The notes under the pieces are model-generated. The model worked only from the letters and a program-made list of their open reading frames with translations. It was not told the DNA's origin and ran no database searches. From VBCK01 sp035511515 (GTDB taxonomy: Bacteria > Pseudomonadota > Gammaproteobacteria > Burkholderiales > Burkholderiaceae_F), in contig DATKFG010000079.1 in the NCBI GenBank assembly GCA_035511515.1, forward strand, positions 1 to 55,110: DNA of 55,110 bases. The letters are read 5' to 3'. Shown one piece after another: positions 1 to 7,981 of the stretch (the stretch's first letter is position 1; each line of letters starts with the position of its first letter). The translations under genes were made by a program, and so were the position numbers.

Positions 1-111
1 TCGCCCGCTGCGCGGGCGAGGGGCGCTCGTGCATCCCCTTGCGAGCGTTTGAGCACTTGCGGAGGCTGATCGCCCCTCGCCCGCGCAGCGGGAGAGGGGA
101 GGGGGTGAGGG
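1..111. repeat. Dispersed palindromic (REP/BIME-like) repeat, copy 1, left end cut by the window
   Basis: Two G+C-rich arms read as inverted copies of each other (the left arm ends CGGGCGAGGGGCG, the right arm begins CGCCCCTCGCCCG) around a spacer of about 45 bases. The right arm runs on into GGGGGTGAGGG. The same arms and a related spacer occur at 52813-52941, so this is a repeat family and not a one-off terminator. It lies just past the 3' end of the minus-strand beta-propeller gene and may also help stop transcription. The left arm is incomplete because the window begins inside it. Confidence 0.75.
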
Positions 112-133
112 CCGTCAGCCCGAAGGAGGAGGA

Positions 134-1144
134 TCAGCGCGCGCCGATCACGATCACCTTGAAGCTGTCGGCAATCGCTTCGCGCCGCGCTGCCTTCTGA
201 CCGGGCGCAACCGGCGCCTCGGGCTTGTAGTCGGCCGTCGGCAGGTAGAGCTTGTGCAGGCCGCGGTCGGCGACGATCGTGCGCGCCCCCGGCGCGACCG
301 TGACGGTAGCGAGCGTTTCGAAGCGCCGCGGCGCCGTCTCGCCGATCACGCTGGCGGTGCCGTCGCGCCCGTTGGCGCTGATCGCGTAGCCGTCCAGCCA
401 GACCACGCCGTCCGGTCCGGCTCCGATCGCGGCCTGGCCGATCACCTTGGACGTGGCCGGATCGCTGACCACCATGATGCCGTTGTCGCACACCGAATAG
501 AGCCTTCCCTGCGGATCGATGTCCAGCCCGGTCGGGCTCTCGCATGGGGCAATCGAATAGCGACGGACCAGTTTGCCGCTGCGCGCGTCCAGCGCGGCCA
601 CCTCGGCGGTGTCCTCGACGTTGAAATAGACGAGTCCATGATCAGCGACCGCCAGCTCGGGCTTGCCGCCCACTGGAACCGCGGGGGCGACCACGGCGCC
701 GGTGCGGGCGTCGGCGACCGTGATATCGCGTGACCGGGCGTTGAAGGCGACGATCCGCTGCGATTGCGGCTCGTAGATGATGGCGTCGGGATTGGTTCCG
801 GTCTTGATCGAGCGCACCCGTTGGCGCGTGTTCAGGTCGTACACGCCGATTTCGTCGTCGGCGCCGTTGCTGGTGAACACCAGGCCGAGCTCGTCGGCCA
901 CCGCGACACCGTGTACGCCGCGCGTGTCCGGGATGGTGCCGATCAGCGTGTCGCTGGCGGTGTCGATCACGTCGGTCTGCGTGCCCTGCGCCACGTACAG
1001 GCGGTGTGCGCGCTGGTCGACGAACATCAGATCCCACCGCACCGGGCCGGCCACCGCGACGCGGCTTGTCACCCGGTAGTCGGGCGGGGCCGCCAGCGCG
1101 GCGGCGCACACGGGCAACAGCCATACAAGCCTGGGCACGCGCAT
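134..1144 (-). CDS. Secreted YVTN-type beta-propeller protein
   Basis: 336 residues. An N-terminal signal peptide of about 18 residues (hydrophobic stretch ending LAAPP) is followed by repeated blades of the YVTN/NHL kind: short segments such as HRLYVAQ, GVAVADELGLVFTS and LDIDPQGRLYSV recur about every 40 residues. Proteins of this family are usually periplasmic and act as binding scaffolds; no catalytic motif is visible. The ATG lies one base after the stop of the upstream SDR gene, so the two are almost certainly co-transcribed and translationally coupled. The substrate or partner is unknown. It could also be annotated as a lactonase-like or SMP-30-like propeller, but I see no metal-ligand pattern that supports this. 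Confidence 0.75.
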   Translation of the reverse strand: MRVPRLVWLLPVCAAALAAPPDYRVTSRVAVAGPVRWDLMFVDQRAHRLYVAQGTQTDVIDTASDTLIGTIPDTRGVHGVAVADELGLVFTSNGADDEIGVYDLNTRQRVRSIKTGTNPDAIIYEPQSQRIVAFNARSRDITVADARTGAVVAPAVPVGGKPELAVADHGLVYFNVEDTAEVAALDARSGKLVRRYSIAPCESPTGLDIDPQGRLYSVCDNGIMVVSDPATSKVIGQAAIGAGPDGVVWLDGYAISANGRDGTASVIGETAPRRFETLATVTVAPGARTIVADRGLHKLYLPTADYKPEAPVAPGQKAARREAIADSFKVIVIGAR

Positions 1145-1145
1145 A

Positions 1146-1868
1146 TCAGATCCCCCAGCCGGTCACGGCCAGCGTCTGGCCGGTGATTCCGGCCGACGCG
1201 TCCGACGCCAGGAACACGACGGCGCGAGCGATGTCTTCACGCTTGGTCCACTTCTTCAGATCCTTGGGCTTCATGGCCTCGATGTTCGATTCCGTGTCCA
1301 CCAGGCCGGGCGCGACCGCATTGACGCGGATGCCGTAGTCGCGCCCTTCCAGGGCGAGCGTGCGGGTGAGCGCCTCCACCCCGGCCTTGGCGCAGTTGTA
1401 AGCCACCATGTTCGCTTGCGGTGCTCCGGCGCGCGCAAAGTGGACCATCGTGCCGCCCCCGGCATCGCGCAGCCGCGGAAAGACCGCTCGCGAGCACAGG
1501 AACGCGGCCAGCAGGTTGTTGCCCATCTCGGAATTCCAGTCGTCCAGCGTGTGATCGACCGCCGGCTTGTAACGGGTCAGGCCTCCGGCCAGGTTCACGA
1601 GGGTGTCGATGCGGTCGTATTCCGCGATCACCCGCTCTACGACCTGCTTGACCTCCGCCTCGTCGGCCAGATTCGCGGCCAGCGCCAGCACGCGGGCGCC
1701 ATTGGTTTTCAGTTCCTGCGCCCGCGCTTCGACGTTGCTGCGCGAGCGGGCCACGATCGCGAGCGCGGCGCCCTCGGCTGCCAGCGCCTGGGCCACCGCC
1801 TGCCCGACCTGCCCGCTGCGGCTCACGCCGGTGACGAGCGCCACCTTGCCCGATAAAAGAGTCGACAT
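1146..1868 (-). CDS. Short-chain dehydrogenase/reductase-fold protein lacking the usual catalytic serine
   Basis: 240 residues with a Rossmann fold. A modified nucleotide-binding loop (TGVSRSGQVG, residues 13-22) has one residue more than the classic TGxxxGxG. NLAGG (92-96) is the NNAG equivalent. Tyr157 and Lys161 form YNCAK. The position 13 residues before the Tyr, normally the catalytic Ser, is Phe144 in MVHFARAG. The ATG at 1868 is chosen because AGGAGA lies just upstream; longer readings to 2087 have no such site. It is the first gene of a two-gene operon with the beta-propeller protein. Either the reaction is unusual or the protein binds NAD(P) without classic SDR catalysis; the substrate is unknown. 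Confidence 0.8.
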   Translation of the reverse strand: MSTLLSGKVALVTGVSRSGQVGQAVAQALAAEGAALAIVARSRSNVEARAQELKTNGARVLALAANLADEAEVKQVVERVIAEYDRIDTLVNLAGGLTRYKPAVDHTLDDWNSEMGNNLLAAFLCSRAVFPRLRDAGGGTMVHFARAGAPQANMVAYNCAKAGVEALTRTLALEGRDYGIRVNAVAPGLVDTESNIEAMKPKDLKKWTKREDIARAVVFLASDASAGITGQTLAVTGWGI

Positions 1869-2029
1869 GGACAGTCTCCTGCTCGATTGAGGGTGGACCG
1901 GGCCGACGCCCCGGTGCGCACAGGCCACAATATGCACTCTCCCTGGCGTCGGCAACCCATGCCAGCAAAAGTGCCTGCCGGCGGCTCCGGTAAACTGCAA
2001 GCTGACCGACCGCCGCTCACACTCCAGAC

Positions 2030-3745
2030 ATGCTCGCTGATCAGCGGCAGGCGATCGCGGAACTGGTGCGCCAGGCGCTGGGCACATTACCCGCTGCGCC
2101 TCCCCACGTCGAACTGCAGCGTCCCAAGCTCCCGGAGCACGGCGACCTGTCGAGCCCGGTCGCGCTCTCGCTGGCGCGCGAGCTGCGCCAGCCGCCGCGC
2201 CAGGTCGCCGAACAGATCGCCGCCCGCCTGCGCCAATTGCCCCGATTCGGCGACCTGCTGGAAGCGGTCGAGGTGGCCGGGCCAGGCTTCATCAACCTGC
2301 GGCTGAACGCCGCGGCCAAGCAGGCCGTGGCACGGGCCGTGCTGGCGCAGCGCGGCCGCTTCGGTGACGGATCCGAAGGCCGCGGGCGGCGCGTCGTGGT
2401 CGAATTCGTCTCCGCCAACCCGACCGGGCCACTGCACGTGGGCCATGCGCGCCAGGCCGCGCTGGGTGATGCGCTGGCCAATCTGCTGGCGGCGCGCGGC
2501 TGGCAAGTTGCGCGCGAGTTCTACTACAACGACGCCGGCGCCCAGATCGACCGGCTGGCGACCTCGGTGCAGGCGCGCGTGCGGGAGCTGCGCGGCGAGC
2601 CGATCGACCCGGACCTGGTCGGCTACCTGGGCGAGTACATCGTCGAGATCGCGCGCGCCTATCTGGCTGGCGCCACCGTGCAAGCGCGCGACGGCATCGC
2701 GGTCAAAGCGAGCGGCGACCCGGGCGACCTGGAGGCGATCCGCCGCTTCGCGGTCGCCTACCTTCGCAACGAGCAGGACCTGGACCTGGAGGCACTGGGC
2801 ATCCGGTTCGATCATTTCTACCTGGAATCGTCGCTGTACACCGACGGACGGGTCGAGGCGGTCGTACGGGCGATGACCGAGGCCGGGCTGACCTACGAAT
2901 CCGAAGGGGCGCTGTGGCTGCGCACCACGGCGGTCGAGGGCAGCGGTGACGACAAGGACCGGGTCATGCGCAAAGCCGATGGCACCTACACCTATTTCGT
3001 GCCCGATGTGGCCTACCACGTGACCAAGCTTCAGCGGGGCTTTGAGCGCGCGATCAACGTGCAGGGCTACGATCACCAGAGCGCCGTGGTGCGGGTGCGC
3101 GCCGGCCTGCAGGTGGTCGCGGGCGCCATGGGTCTGGCCGTGCTGCCGGGCTACCCGGAATACCTGCTGCACAAGATGGTGCGGGTGATGCGCGGCGGGC
3201 AGGAAGTGAAGATGTCAAAACGGGCCGGCGACTTCGTTGCGCTGCGCGACCTGATCGACTGGGTCGGTCGCGACGCCACGCGGTTTTTCCTGGTGTCGCG
3301 CAAGGGCGAGACCGAGTTCACGTTCGACGTGGACCTGGCGCTGTCGCACAGCGAAGACAATCCCGTGTATTACGTCCAGTACGCGCACGCGCGCATCTGC
3401 TCCGTGCTGGCCCAGGCGACCGAACGGGACGCGGCGCTCGATGAAGATGCGGCCTTGCAGGTGGACCTGGCTCCCCTCGTGTCTGCCCGCGAAATGGCGC
3501 TGCTGGCCTGGATCAGCGACTTTCCAGACGTCGTGCTGGAGGCGGCCGAGGCGCTGGCGCCGCACCAGGTCGCCTTCTATTTGAAAGAACTCGCGGCCCA
3601 GCTGCACGGGTTTTACAATGCCGAGCGCATCCTGGTGGAAGAGCCGGGCCTGCGCGGGGCCCGGCTCGCGCTGCTGCTGGCAGTGCGCCAGGTCCTGAGA
3701 AACGGGCTCGGCCTGATCGGCGTGTCCGCCCCCGAACGGATGTAG
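2030..3745 (+). CDS. argS: Arginyl-tRNA synthetase
   Basis: 571 residues, a normal length for bacterial ArgS. It charges tRNA-Arg with arginine in the cytoplasm. An N-terminal Arg-tRNA synthetase domain (about 1-100) precedes the class I catalytic core, with the HIGH motif as HVGH at 136-139 and a KMSK loop near residue 393 (KMSKRAGDF). The C-terminal DALR-type anticodon-binding domain ends in the family's usual VSAPERM. It is transcribed divergently from the SDR at 1868, with about 160 bases between. It starts the block argS / SPOR protein / dsbA / SDR, an order I associate with Burkholderiales. Confidence 0.97.
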   Translation: MLADQRQAIAELVRQALGTLPAAPPHVELQRPKLPEHGDLSSPVALSLARELRQPPRQVAEQIAARLRQLPRFGDLLEAVEVAGPGFINLRLNAAAKQAVARAVLAQRGRFGDGSEGRGRRVVVEFVSANPTGPLHVGHARQAALGDALANLLAARGWQVAREFYYNDAGAQIDRLATSVQARVRELRGEPIDPDLVGYLGEYIVEIARAYLAGATVQARDGIAVKASGDPGDLEAIRRFAVAYLRNEQDLDLEALGIRFDHFYLESSLYTDGRVEAVVRAMTEAGLTYESEGALWLRTTAVEGSGDDKDRVMRKADGTYTYFVPDVAYHVTKLQRGFERAINVQGYDHQSAVVRVRAGLQVVAGAMGLAVLPGYPEYLLHKMVRVMRGGQEVKMSKRAGDFVALRDLIDWVGRDATRFFLVSRKGETEFTFDVDLALSHSEDNPVYYVQYAHARICSVLAQATERDAALDEDAALQVDLAPLVSAREMALLAWISDFPDVVLEAAEALAPHQVAFYLKELAAQLHGFYNAERILVEEPGLRGARLALLLAVRQVLRNGLGLIGVSAPERM

Positions 3746-3749
3746 CAAG

Positions 3750-4313
3750 ATGCAGCTGCCCAGCTGGTCTGATCGTGCCATCGTCGGATTCGTGTTCGGA
3801 CTGGTGATGGGGCTCGCACTGTCCACCGCCGCAGCGCTGTACATCACGCACTCGCCGGTGCCGTTCATCAACAAGGTGCAACGGCCCACGGAGAACGTGA
3901 ACCCGACCGCCGGCGGGCAGCTTCAGGATCCGAATCGGCCGCTGTACTCGAATCGGGCCGCGCTGCCTGCAGTGGCCCCCGACCGATCCCACGATGCCAC
4001 CGCGGCCCCGATCGAGGACAAGTCGACTCCCGCCCCGGGTTCAGCAGCGGCGCCGGCTGCGCTGGCGGCCGACAACGGCGGGCGCCTGATGTTGCAGACC
4101 GGCGCTTTCAAGTCGGAGCAGGATGCCGACGCGATGCGCGCGCGACTTGCGCTGCTGGGCCTGGATGCGCGCGTTTCCCAGGTCACGACCGACAGCGCGA
4201 CCGTTCTTTATCGCGTCAGGATAGGCCCCTACCGGGAGCTCGACGACCTGTCCGGAATCCGCCGGACGCTGTCGGAAAACGGAATCGAGGCGCAAGTCGT
4301 GCACACCCAGTGA
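3750..4313 (+). CDS. SPOR-domain cell-envelope protein (FtsN-like)
   Basis: 187 residues. A short cytoplasmic N-terminus is followed by one membrane segment (about 10-31, ending LSTAAALYI), a Pro/Ala-rich periplasmic linker (about 35-105), and a C-terminal SPOR domain (about 110-186, beginning GRLMLQTGAF and containing YRVRIGPY). SPOR domains bind denuded septal peptidoglycan, so a role at the division site is likely. The topology matches FtsN, but the linker is shorter than in E. coli FtsN, so I give no symbol. It begins 4 bases after argS and is followed by dsbA, the order common in Burkholderiales. Confidence 0.88.
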   Translation: MQLPSWSDRAIVGFVFGLVMGLALSTAAALYITHSPVPFINKVQRPTENVNPTAGGQLQDPNRPLYSNRAALPAVAPDRSHDATAAPIEDKSTPAPGSAAAPAALAADNGGRLMLQTGAFKSEQDADAMRARLALLGLDARVSQVTTDSATVLYRVRIGPYRELDDLSGIRRTLSENGIEAQVVHTQ

Positions 4314-4389
4314 AACCATGCGCGTGCGCCGGTTGAAACCGGCGCGCGTTAACCAGGTCAAATCAGCTTCGAATTCAGCCGAGGACCCC

Positions 4390-5052
4390 ATGCCCCTTCG
4401 AAACCCGCGTCGTAGCCTTCTGATCGGTCTGTGTTGCGCGCCCCTGGCGCCGCTGGTGGCCCGTGCACAGGGCACTGCCCCGGAAGCCGGCGTCGATTAC
4501 CAGGTGCTGCAAAACCCCCAGCCGGTCGAAACCGGCGACAAGATCGAGGTGCTCGAGTTCTTCCAGTACAGCTGTCCGCACTGCTACGCTTTCACGCCCG
4601 ATCTGGCCGGCTGGCGCAAGCACCTGGCGCCCGACGTGGCCTACCTGCGCGTGCCGGTCGCCTTCGACCCCTCACGCCAGCCGCATTCAAAGATCTACTA
4701 CGCGCTGGAGGCACTGAACCGCCTGGAGGACATGCACGACAAGGTGTTCGACGTGATTCACAACGGGCATCGCACCTTGCTCGATGAGAACGACATCGCC
4801 GACTTCATGGCCGCCAATGGCATCGATCGCGGCCAGTGGCTGGCGACGTACAACTCGTTCGCGGTGGTCAGCAAGGCCAACCGTGCGCTGCAGATCTGGC
4901 CCTCCTACAAGATCGACGGCACCCCCACGCTCGCGTGCGATGGCAAGTACCTGACCGCGCCCTCGATGGTCCGCAGTCACACGCGTACCGGGTGCCTGCT
5001 CGTGATGGATTACCTGATCGGGCGCGCCCGCCGCGAGCGCAGCAAGAAGTAA
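4390..5052 (+). CDS. dsbA: Thiol:disulfide interchange protein DsbA
   Basis: 220 residues, periplasmic. A signal peptide (about 1-27, cleavage near ARAQG) precedes the mature protein. It is a thioredoxin-fold oxidase that introduces disulfides into exported proteins. The CPHC active site is at residues 62-65 and the cis-Pro loop is Thr178-Pro179. The ATG at 4390 is preferred over an in-frame ATG at 4318 because GAGGA precedes it and the signal peptide then begins correctly. Two further cysteines, Cys183 and Cys202, lie in the C-terminal part and could form a second, structural disulfide. No dsbB is nearby. Confidence 0.93.
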   Translation: MPLRNPRRSLLIGLCCAPLAPLVARAQGTAPEAGVDYQVLQNPQPVETGDKIEVLEFFQYSCPHCYAFTPDLAGWRKHLAPDVAYLRVPVAFDPSRQPHSKIYYALEALNRLEDMHDKVFDVIHNGHRTLLDENDIADFMAANGIDRGQWLATYNSFAVVSKANRALQIWPSYKIDGTPTLACDGKYLTAPSMVRSHTRTGCLLVMDYLIGRARRERSKK

Positions 5053-5101
5053 AGCGGACAGAAACGATCCGCGCAACCCTGGCGTCCAGGCACGAACCCG
5101 C

Positions 5102-5860
5102 GTGAACGTCTTCATCACCGGGGCCTCCAGCGGCATCGGCGCGGCGCTGGCACGCGAATTCGCAGCGCGCGGCGCAACGCTGGGGTTGCTGGCGCGGCGC
5201 GCCGATGTGCTCGAGGCGCTGATCACGCAATTGCCCGGCCATCACCAGCGCTACGTGGTGGACGTCGCCGATCGGGCCGGCCTGATCGAAGCGGCGCGCC
5301 AATTCGACCAGGTCGCGGGAGGCGCCGACGTGGTGATTGCCAACGCGGGCATCTCGACGGGAACGCTGACCGGGTGCGCCGAGGACCTGCCGGTGTTCGA
5401 CCAGGTGTTGACGACCAATTTTCTGGCGGTCGTCAGCACGTTTCATCCGTTCGTGACGCCGATGCGGCGGCGCGGACATGGCACGCTGGCAGCGATCGCC
5501 AGCGTGGCCGGCGTGCGCGGTGTGCCGGGGGCCGGCGCCTATTGCGCCTCGAAAGCCGCGCTGATCACCTACTGCGAGAGCCTGCGGGTGGAGCTGCGCG
5601 GCAGCGGCGTGCGGGTGGTGACGATCGCGCCCGGATTCATCGACACGGCGATGACCAAGGCCAATCCCTATCCGATGCCGTTCCTGATGGACGTGGACCG
5701 GTTTGCACGCCAGGCGGCGCAGGCGATCCTGGCCGGCACCAGCTACCGGGTGATTCCGTGGCAGATGGCCTGGCTCGCGCGCGTGCTGCGCATCGTTCCG
5801 AACGGGGTGTTCGACCGGATCATGCAAAAGCGGGCGCGCAAGCCCCGTGCCGGCCGCTAG
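5102..5860 (+). CDS. SDR-family oxidoreductase
   Basis: 252 residues, starting at GTG. It is a classical SDR: TGASSGIG at 6-13, the NAG motif in VIANAGIS, and catalytic Ser134, Tyr147 and Lys151. After position 185 there is a short Lys/Arg-rich C-terminal region (QKRARKPRAGR). It lies 49 bases after dsbA and belongs to the conserved argS-SPOR-dsbA-SDR block. The substrate is not predictable; such proteins are often called DltE-like. Its stop is only 6 bases from the stop of the convergent cytochrome gene. Confidence 0.9.
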   Translation: MNVFITGASSGIGAALAREFAARGATLGLLARRADVLEALITQLPGHHQRYVVDVADRAGLIEAARQFDQVAGGADVVIANAGISTGTLTGCAEDLPVFDQVLTTNFLAVVSTFHPFVTPMRRRGHGTLAAIASVAGVRGVPGAGAYCASKAALITYCESLRVELRGSGVRVVTIAPGFIDTAMTKANPYPMPFLMDVDRFARQAAQAILAGTSYRVIPWQMAWLARVLRIVPNGVFDRIMQKRARKPRAGR

Positions 5861-5866
5861 CCTTTG

Positions 5867-7261
5867 CTATATGGCGACCCAAAGGAACAGGTACAGCGTG
5901 TTGTTGTCGCTCGCATTGCGGCCGGTCCCGTCGTAGTTGCTGCTCGCGCCGTCGAACTTGTCGTAGATCGTGTACTGCAACCCGAGCCGGGCGTTGGCGT
6001 ACGGGCGGGCCCACGAGTTTTCCTTGCCCCATGGGGTCCAGTCGATCTGCAGGACGGTTCCCGAAGTGTCGGGGCGGCCGGTCGTCCCGTACAGCGTCGC
6101 GTCCGGCGTACCCCGCGTTGAAAAGCGTCCGATCGTCGCTCCATACGTATGCTGGTAGTAATAGGAGGTGTTCAAGCGGAGCTCGTACAGGCGCCCGTGC
6201 AGGTTGTCAGCTGCCAGGTTGGCGAGAAGATCGCCGCGGGTCTGATCCTCGCGGATGAAGCTGGCGTACGCCGCGAAGTTATGACGCCCGTTACCCAGAT
6301 ACTCGTACCAGGCGTCCACGCCGACATCGCGGAAGCGGTTGACCGGGCCGCCGTCGATGCGCTCCGGTTGGATACTGGCGTTGAGTCCGACCAGTCCGGC
6401 GGAGAATGCCTGTGTATTCATGTCCTTGATGTAGTTCAGCCGCCAGTACAAAGAACCCGCATCGATGCGGCCGACGTCGCTGCCACCGAGGCCGAACTTG
6501 GTTTGCATCGCTGGCGACAAGGCGCGGTAGGTTCCGACCTCGGCGTAGATCGAGTCGTCGATGAACGCGTAGGCCGACAGCCCGGTGACGTGCTGAGACA
6601 GGCCGCCGTTGAGCAATGTGCCGAAATCGCCGGTGCCCGAGACGAGCGCGGTGGAGATGTATGGGAAGTACCATGCAGGCTGCGTATTGCCGGGGTCCTG
6701 AACGCCGGGATTGTTGTTCAGCGACAGACCGAGAATCGCGTCCGTCTTGGCGATCACGAAGTCGTGGGCGAGTCGGATATCGACGTTGTCGATCGCCGTC
6801 CCCTTTCCAACGCCGTCGTAGGTCACCTGAGAAAAAACTCCCAAGTCGTCGGTGACTCTCCCGGCCAGGAACCCGGAAACCTGGTCCAGCTCGAAGTTGT
6901 TGTTGACGCTGGTATGCGGAGTCGGGGGCGACGCCTGATCGGTCAGCGTATGGCTGAAACCCGTCATCACCATGGCGGCGATCGGAATCTTTAATCCCTT
7001 GTGGTCGCTCTCCGTATAGGCGGAGATCTTGAATTTGATCCCGTACGGGGTCAGCTGCGGACCGAACGCGCCGACATGGCACTTGACGCAGGGGTAGCCC
7101 GTCTGGCGCGCATAACTTGGCACCGCCCACGCGGATTCGGCAAAACCGATCGTTGCGCACAGCACGATCAGCAGGCGGGGGAGGAGCCGGAATGACAATT
7201 TCGAGCCGTGGCGCATCGCAGGTGGGGTATACCGCTTGCTCACTTTACAAGTAGCGCTCAT
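5867..7261 (-). CDS. Cyc2-like outer-membrane monohaem cytochrome-porin fusion
   Basis: 464 residues. A long signal peptide (about 1-46, cleavage after AWA) is followed at once by one haem c site, CVKCH (58-62), inside YARQTGYPC, and by LTPYGIKFKISAYT (about 70-83). The rest (about 95-464) alternates polar and hydrophobic residues, is rich in Gly, Asn and Tyr, and ends LYLFLWVAI with a hydrophobic final strand. This is the pattern of an outer-membrane beta-barrel of roughly 16 strands. The order signal / FARQTG-like / CxxCH / LxPFGxxFKxxGY-like / barrel is that of Cyc2 iron oxidases; close relatives of unproven function also occur in non-iron-oxidisers. GGAGGAG sits 7-8 bases before the ATG. 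Codon choice looks less G+C-rich than in neighbours, hinting at transfer. No electron-carrier genes adjoin it. Confidence 0.72.
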   Translation of the reverse strand: MSATCKVSKRYTPPAMRHGSKLSFRLLPRLLIVLCATIGFAESAWAVPSYARQTGYPCVKCHVGAFGPQLTPYGIKFKISAYTESDHKGLKIPIAAMVMTGFSHTLTDQASPPTPHTSVNNNFELDQVSGFLAGRVTDDLGVFSQVTYDGVGKGTAIDNVDIRLAHDFVIAKTDAILGLSLNNNPGVQDPGNTQPAWYFPYISTALVSGTGDFGTLLNGGLSQHVTGLSAYAFIDDSIYAEVGTYRALSPAMQTKFGLGGSDVGRIDAGSLYWRLNYIKDMNTQAFSAGLVGLNASIQPERIDGGPVNRFRDVGVDAWYEYLGNGRHNFAAYASFIREDQTRGDLLANLAADNLHGRLYELRLNTSYYYQHTYGATIGRFSTRGTPDATLYGTTGRPDTSGTVLQIDWTPWGKENSWARPYANARLGLQYTIYDKFDGASSNYDGTGRNASDNNTLYLFLWVAI

Positions 7262-7336
7262 AGGTCATCTCCTCCGATCAATTTGGGTTTAGCGGGACGT
7301 CCACGAACTACCGCTCGGAGGCCTATCAGAGTCAGT

Positions 7337-7358
7337 TACACAAAATATGTTATGTGTA
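7337..7358. promoter_or_regulatory. Palindrome upstream of the cytochrome-porin gene
   Basis: TACACA (7337-7342) and TGTGTA (7353-7358) form a 6-base inverted repeat separated by 10 A+T-rich bases, about 75-97 bases upstream of the ATG at 7261. The surrounding 100 bases are much more A+T-rich than the rest of the window. The size and symmetry suit a dimeric regulator. I see the dyad directly; its role as an operator is inference. Confidence 0.45.
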
Positions 7359-7421
7359 GTTCCCCATAGACATCCCATACATGAGCGAGTGGGATCTTAT
7401 GTCGCGTCAAGCAACCAGTAA

Positions 7422-7479
7422 ATCAGAGTCGCTTACCGCTCAAGTAGGAATCGCTTACCCATCGGTAGGAATCGTTACC
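7422..7479. repeat. Three phased direct repeats (TCGCTTACC core)
   Basis: TCGCTTACC occurs at 7429-7437 and 7451-7459, with a one-base-shorter copy TCGTTACC at 7472-7479. The second and third are preceded by GTAGGAA, and the first by a diverged ATCAGAG. Spacing is about 21-22 bases, two helical turns, so the copies face the same side of the DNA. They could be regulator sites for the divergent genes at 7261 and 7607. They could also be remnants of a multi-repeat transposon end, as seen in IS21-type elements, but no transposase is present. Confidence 0.55.
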
Positions 7480-7606
7480 GGCGTGGCAGATGCGGCCGGT
7501 GCAACCCGGCCGATCGCGTCTCAGTGCTTCAGAAGGGCCGTGCGATGATCGGCGCCGGCTCCGCTCAAGAGCGGGGCCCGCCGACTCGCAGGTGCGCCGA
7601 ACCCAG

Positions 7607-7981
7607 ATGCTTGCCGACGGGGTGCTCGCCGTTCATTGCGCGATCGTGATCTTCATCACGGGCGGGCTGCCGCTGATCTGGGTCGGCGCGGCACTCAAGT
7701 GGCGCTGGATCCGGATCCGGTGGTTGCGCGCGCTGCACCTGGGCGCGATCGGTTTTGTCGCGCTGGAGTCGCTGGCCGGCGTCGCCTGCCCCCTGACGGT
7801 GTGGGAGGCCGTATTGCGGCACCGGCGGCCTCCTCAAGGCCTGATCCAGCAGTGGGTCGAACGCGCGCTGTATTACGACTTGCCGGCCTGGGTGTTTGCG
7901 CTCGCCTACGCGCTGTTTGCCGCTGCGGTGGCCGTGACCTGGTGGGCCGTGCCGCCGCGCGCTATTTCTCGATCTTCGTGA
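7607..7981 (+). CDS. DUF2784 family membrane protein
   Basis: 124 residues, three to four predicted membrane segments (about 5-27, 37-58, 95-118) and the family's conserved core GLPLIWVGAALKW followed by HLGAIGFVALESL and CPLTVWE. The function of DUF2784 proteins is unknown. The start at 7607 (MLADGVLAVH) fits the family; an in-frame start at 7490 would add 39 Arg-rich residues outside it. Its last 20 bases overlap, tail to tail, the 3' end of the SYLF-domain gene on the other strand. Confidence 0.8.
   Translation: MLADGVLAVHCAIVIFITGGLPLIWVGAALKWRWIRIRWLRALHLGAIGFVALESLAGVACPLTVWEAVLRHRRPPQGLIQQWVERALYYDLPAWVFALAYALFAAAVAVTWWAVPPRAISRSS

Noticed and set aside
5867..7261. Simple porin or diheme cytochrome c for the minus-strand gene
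   Set aside because: Only one CxxCH exists and it sits right after the signal peptide before a long barrel-like region, unlike ordinary porins or soluble cytochromes.
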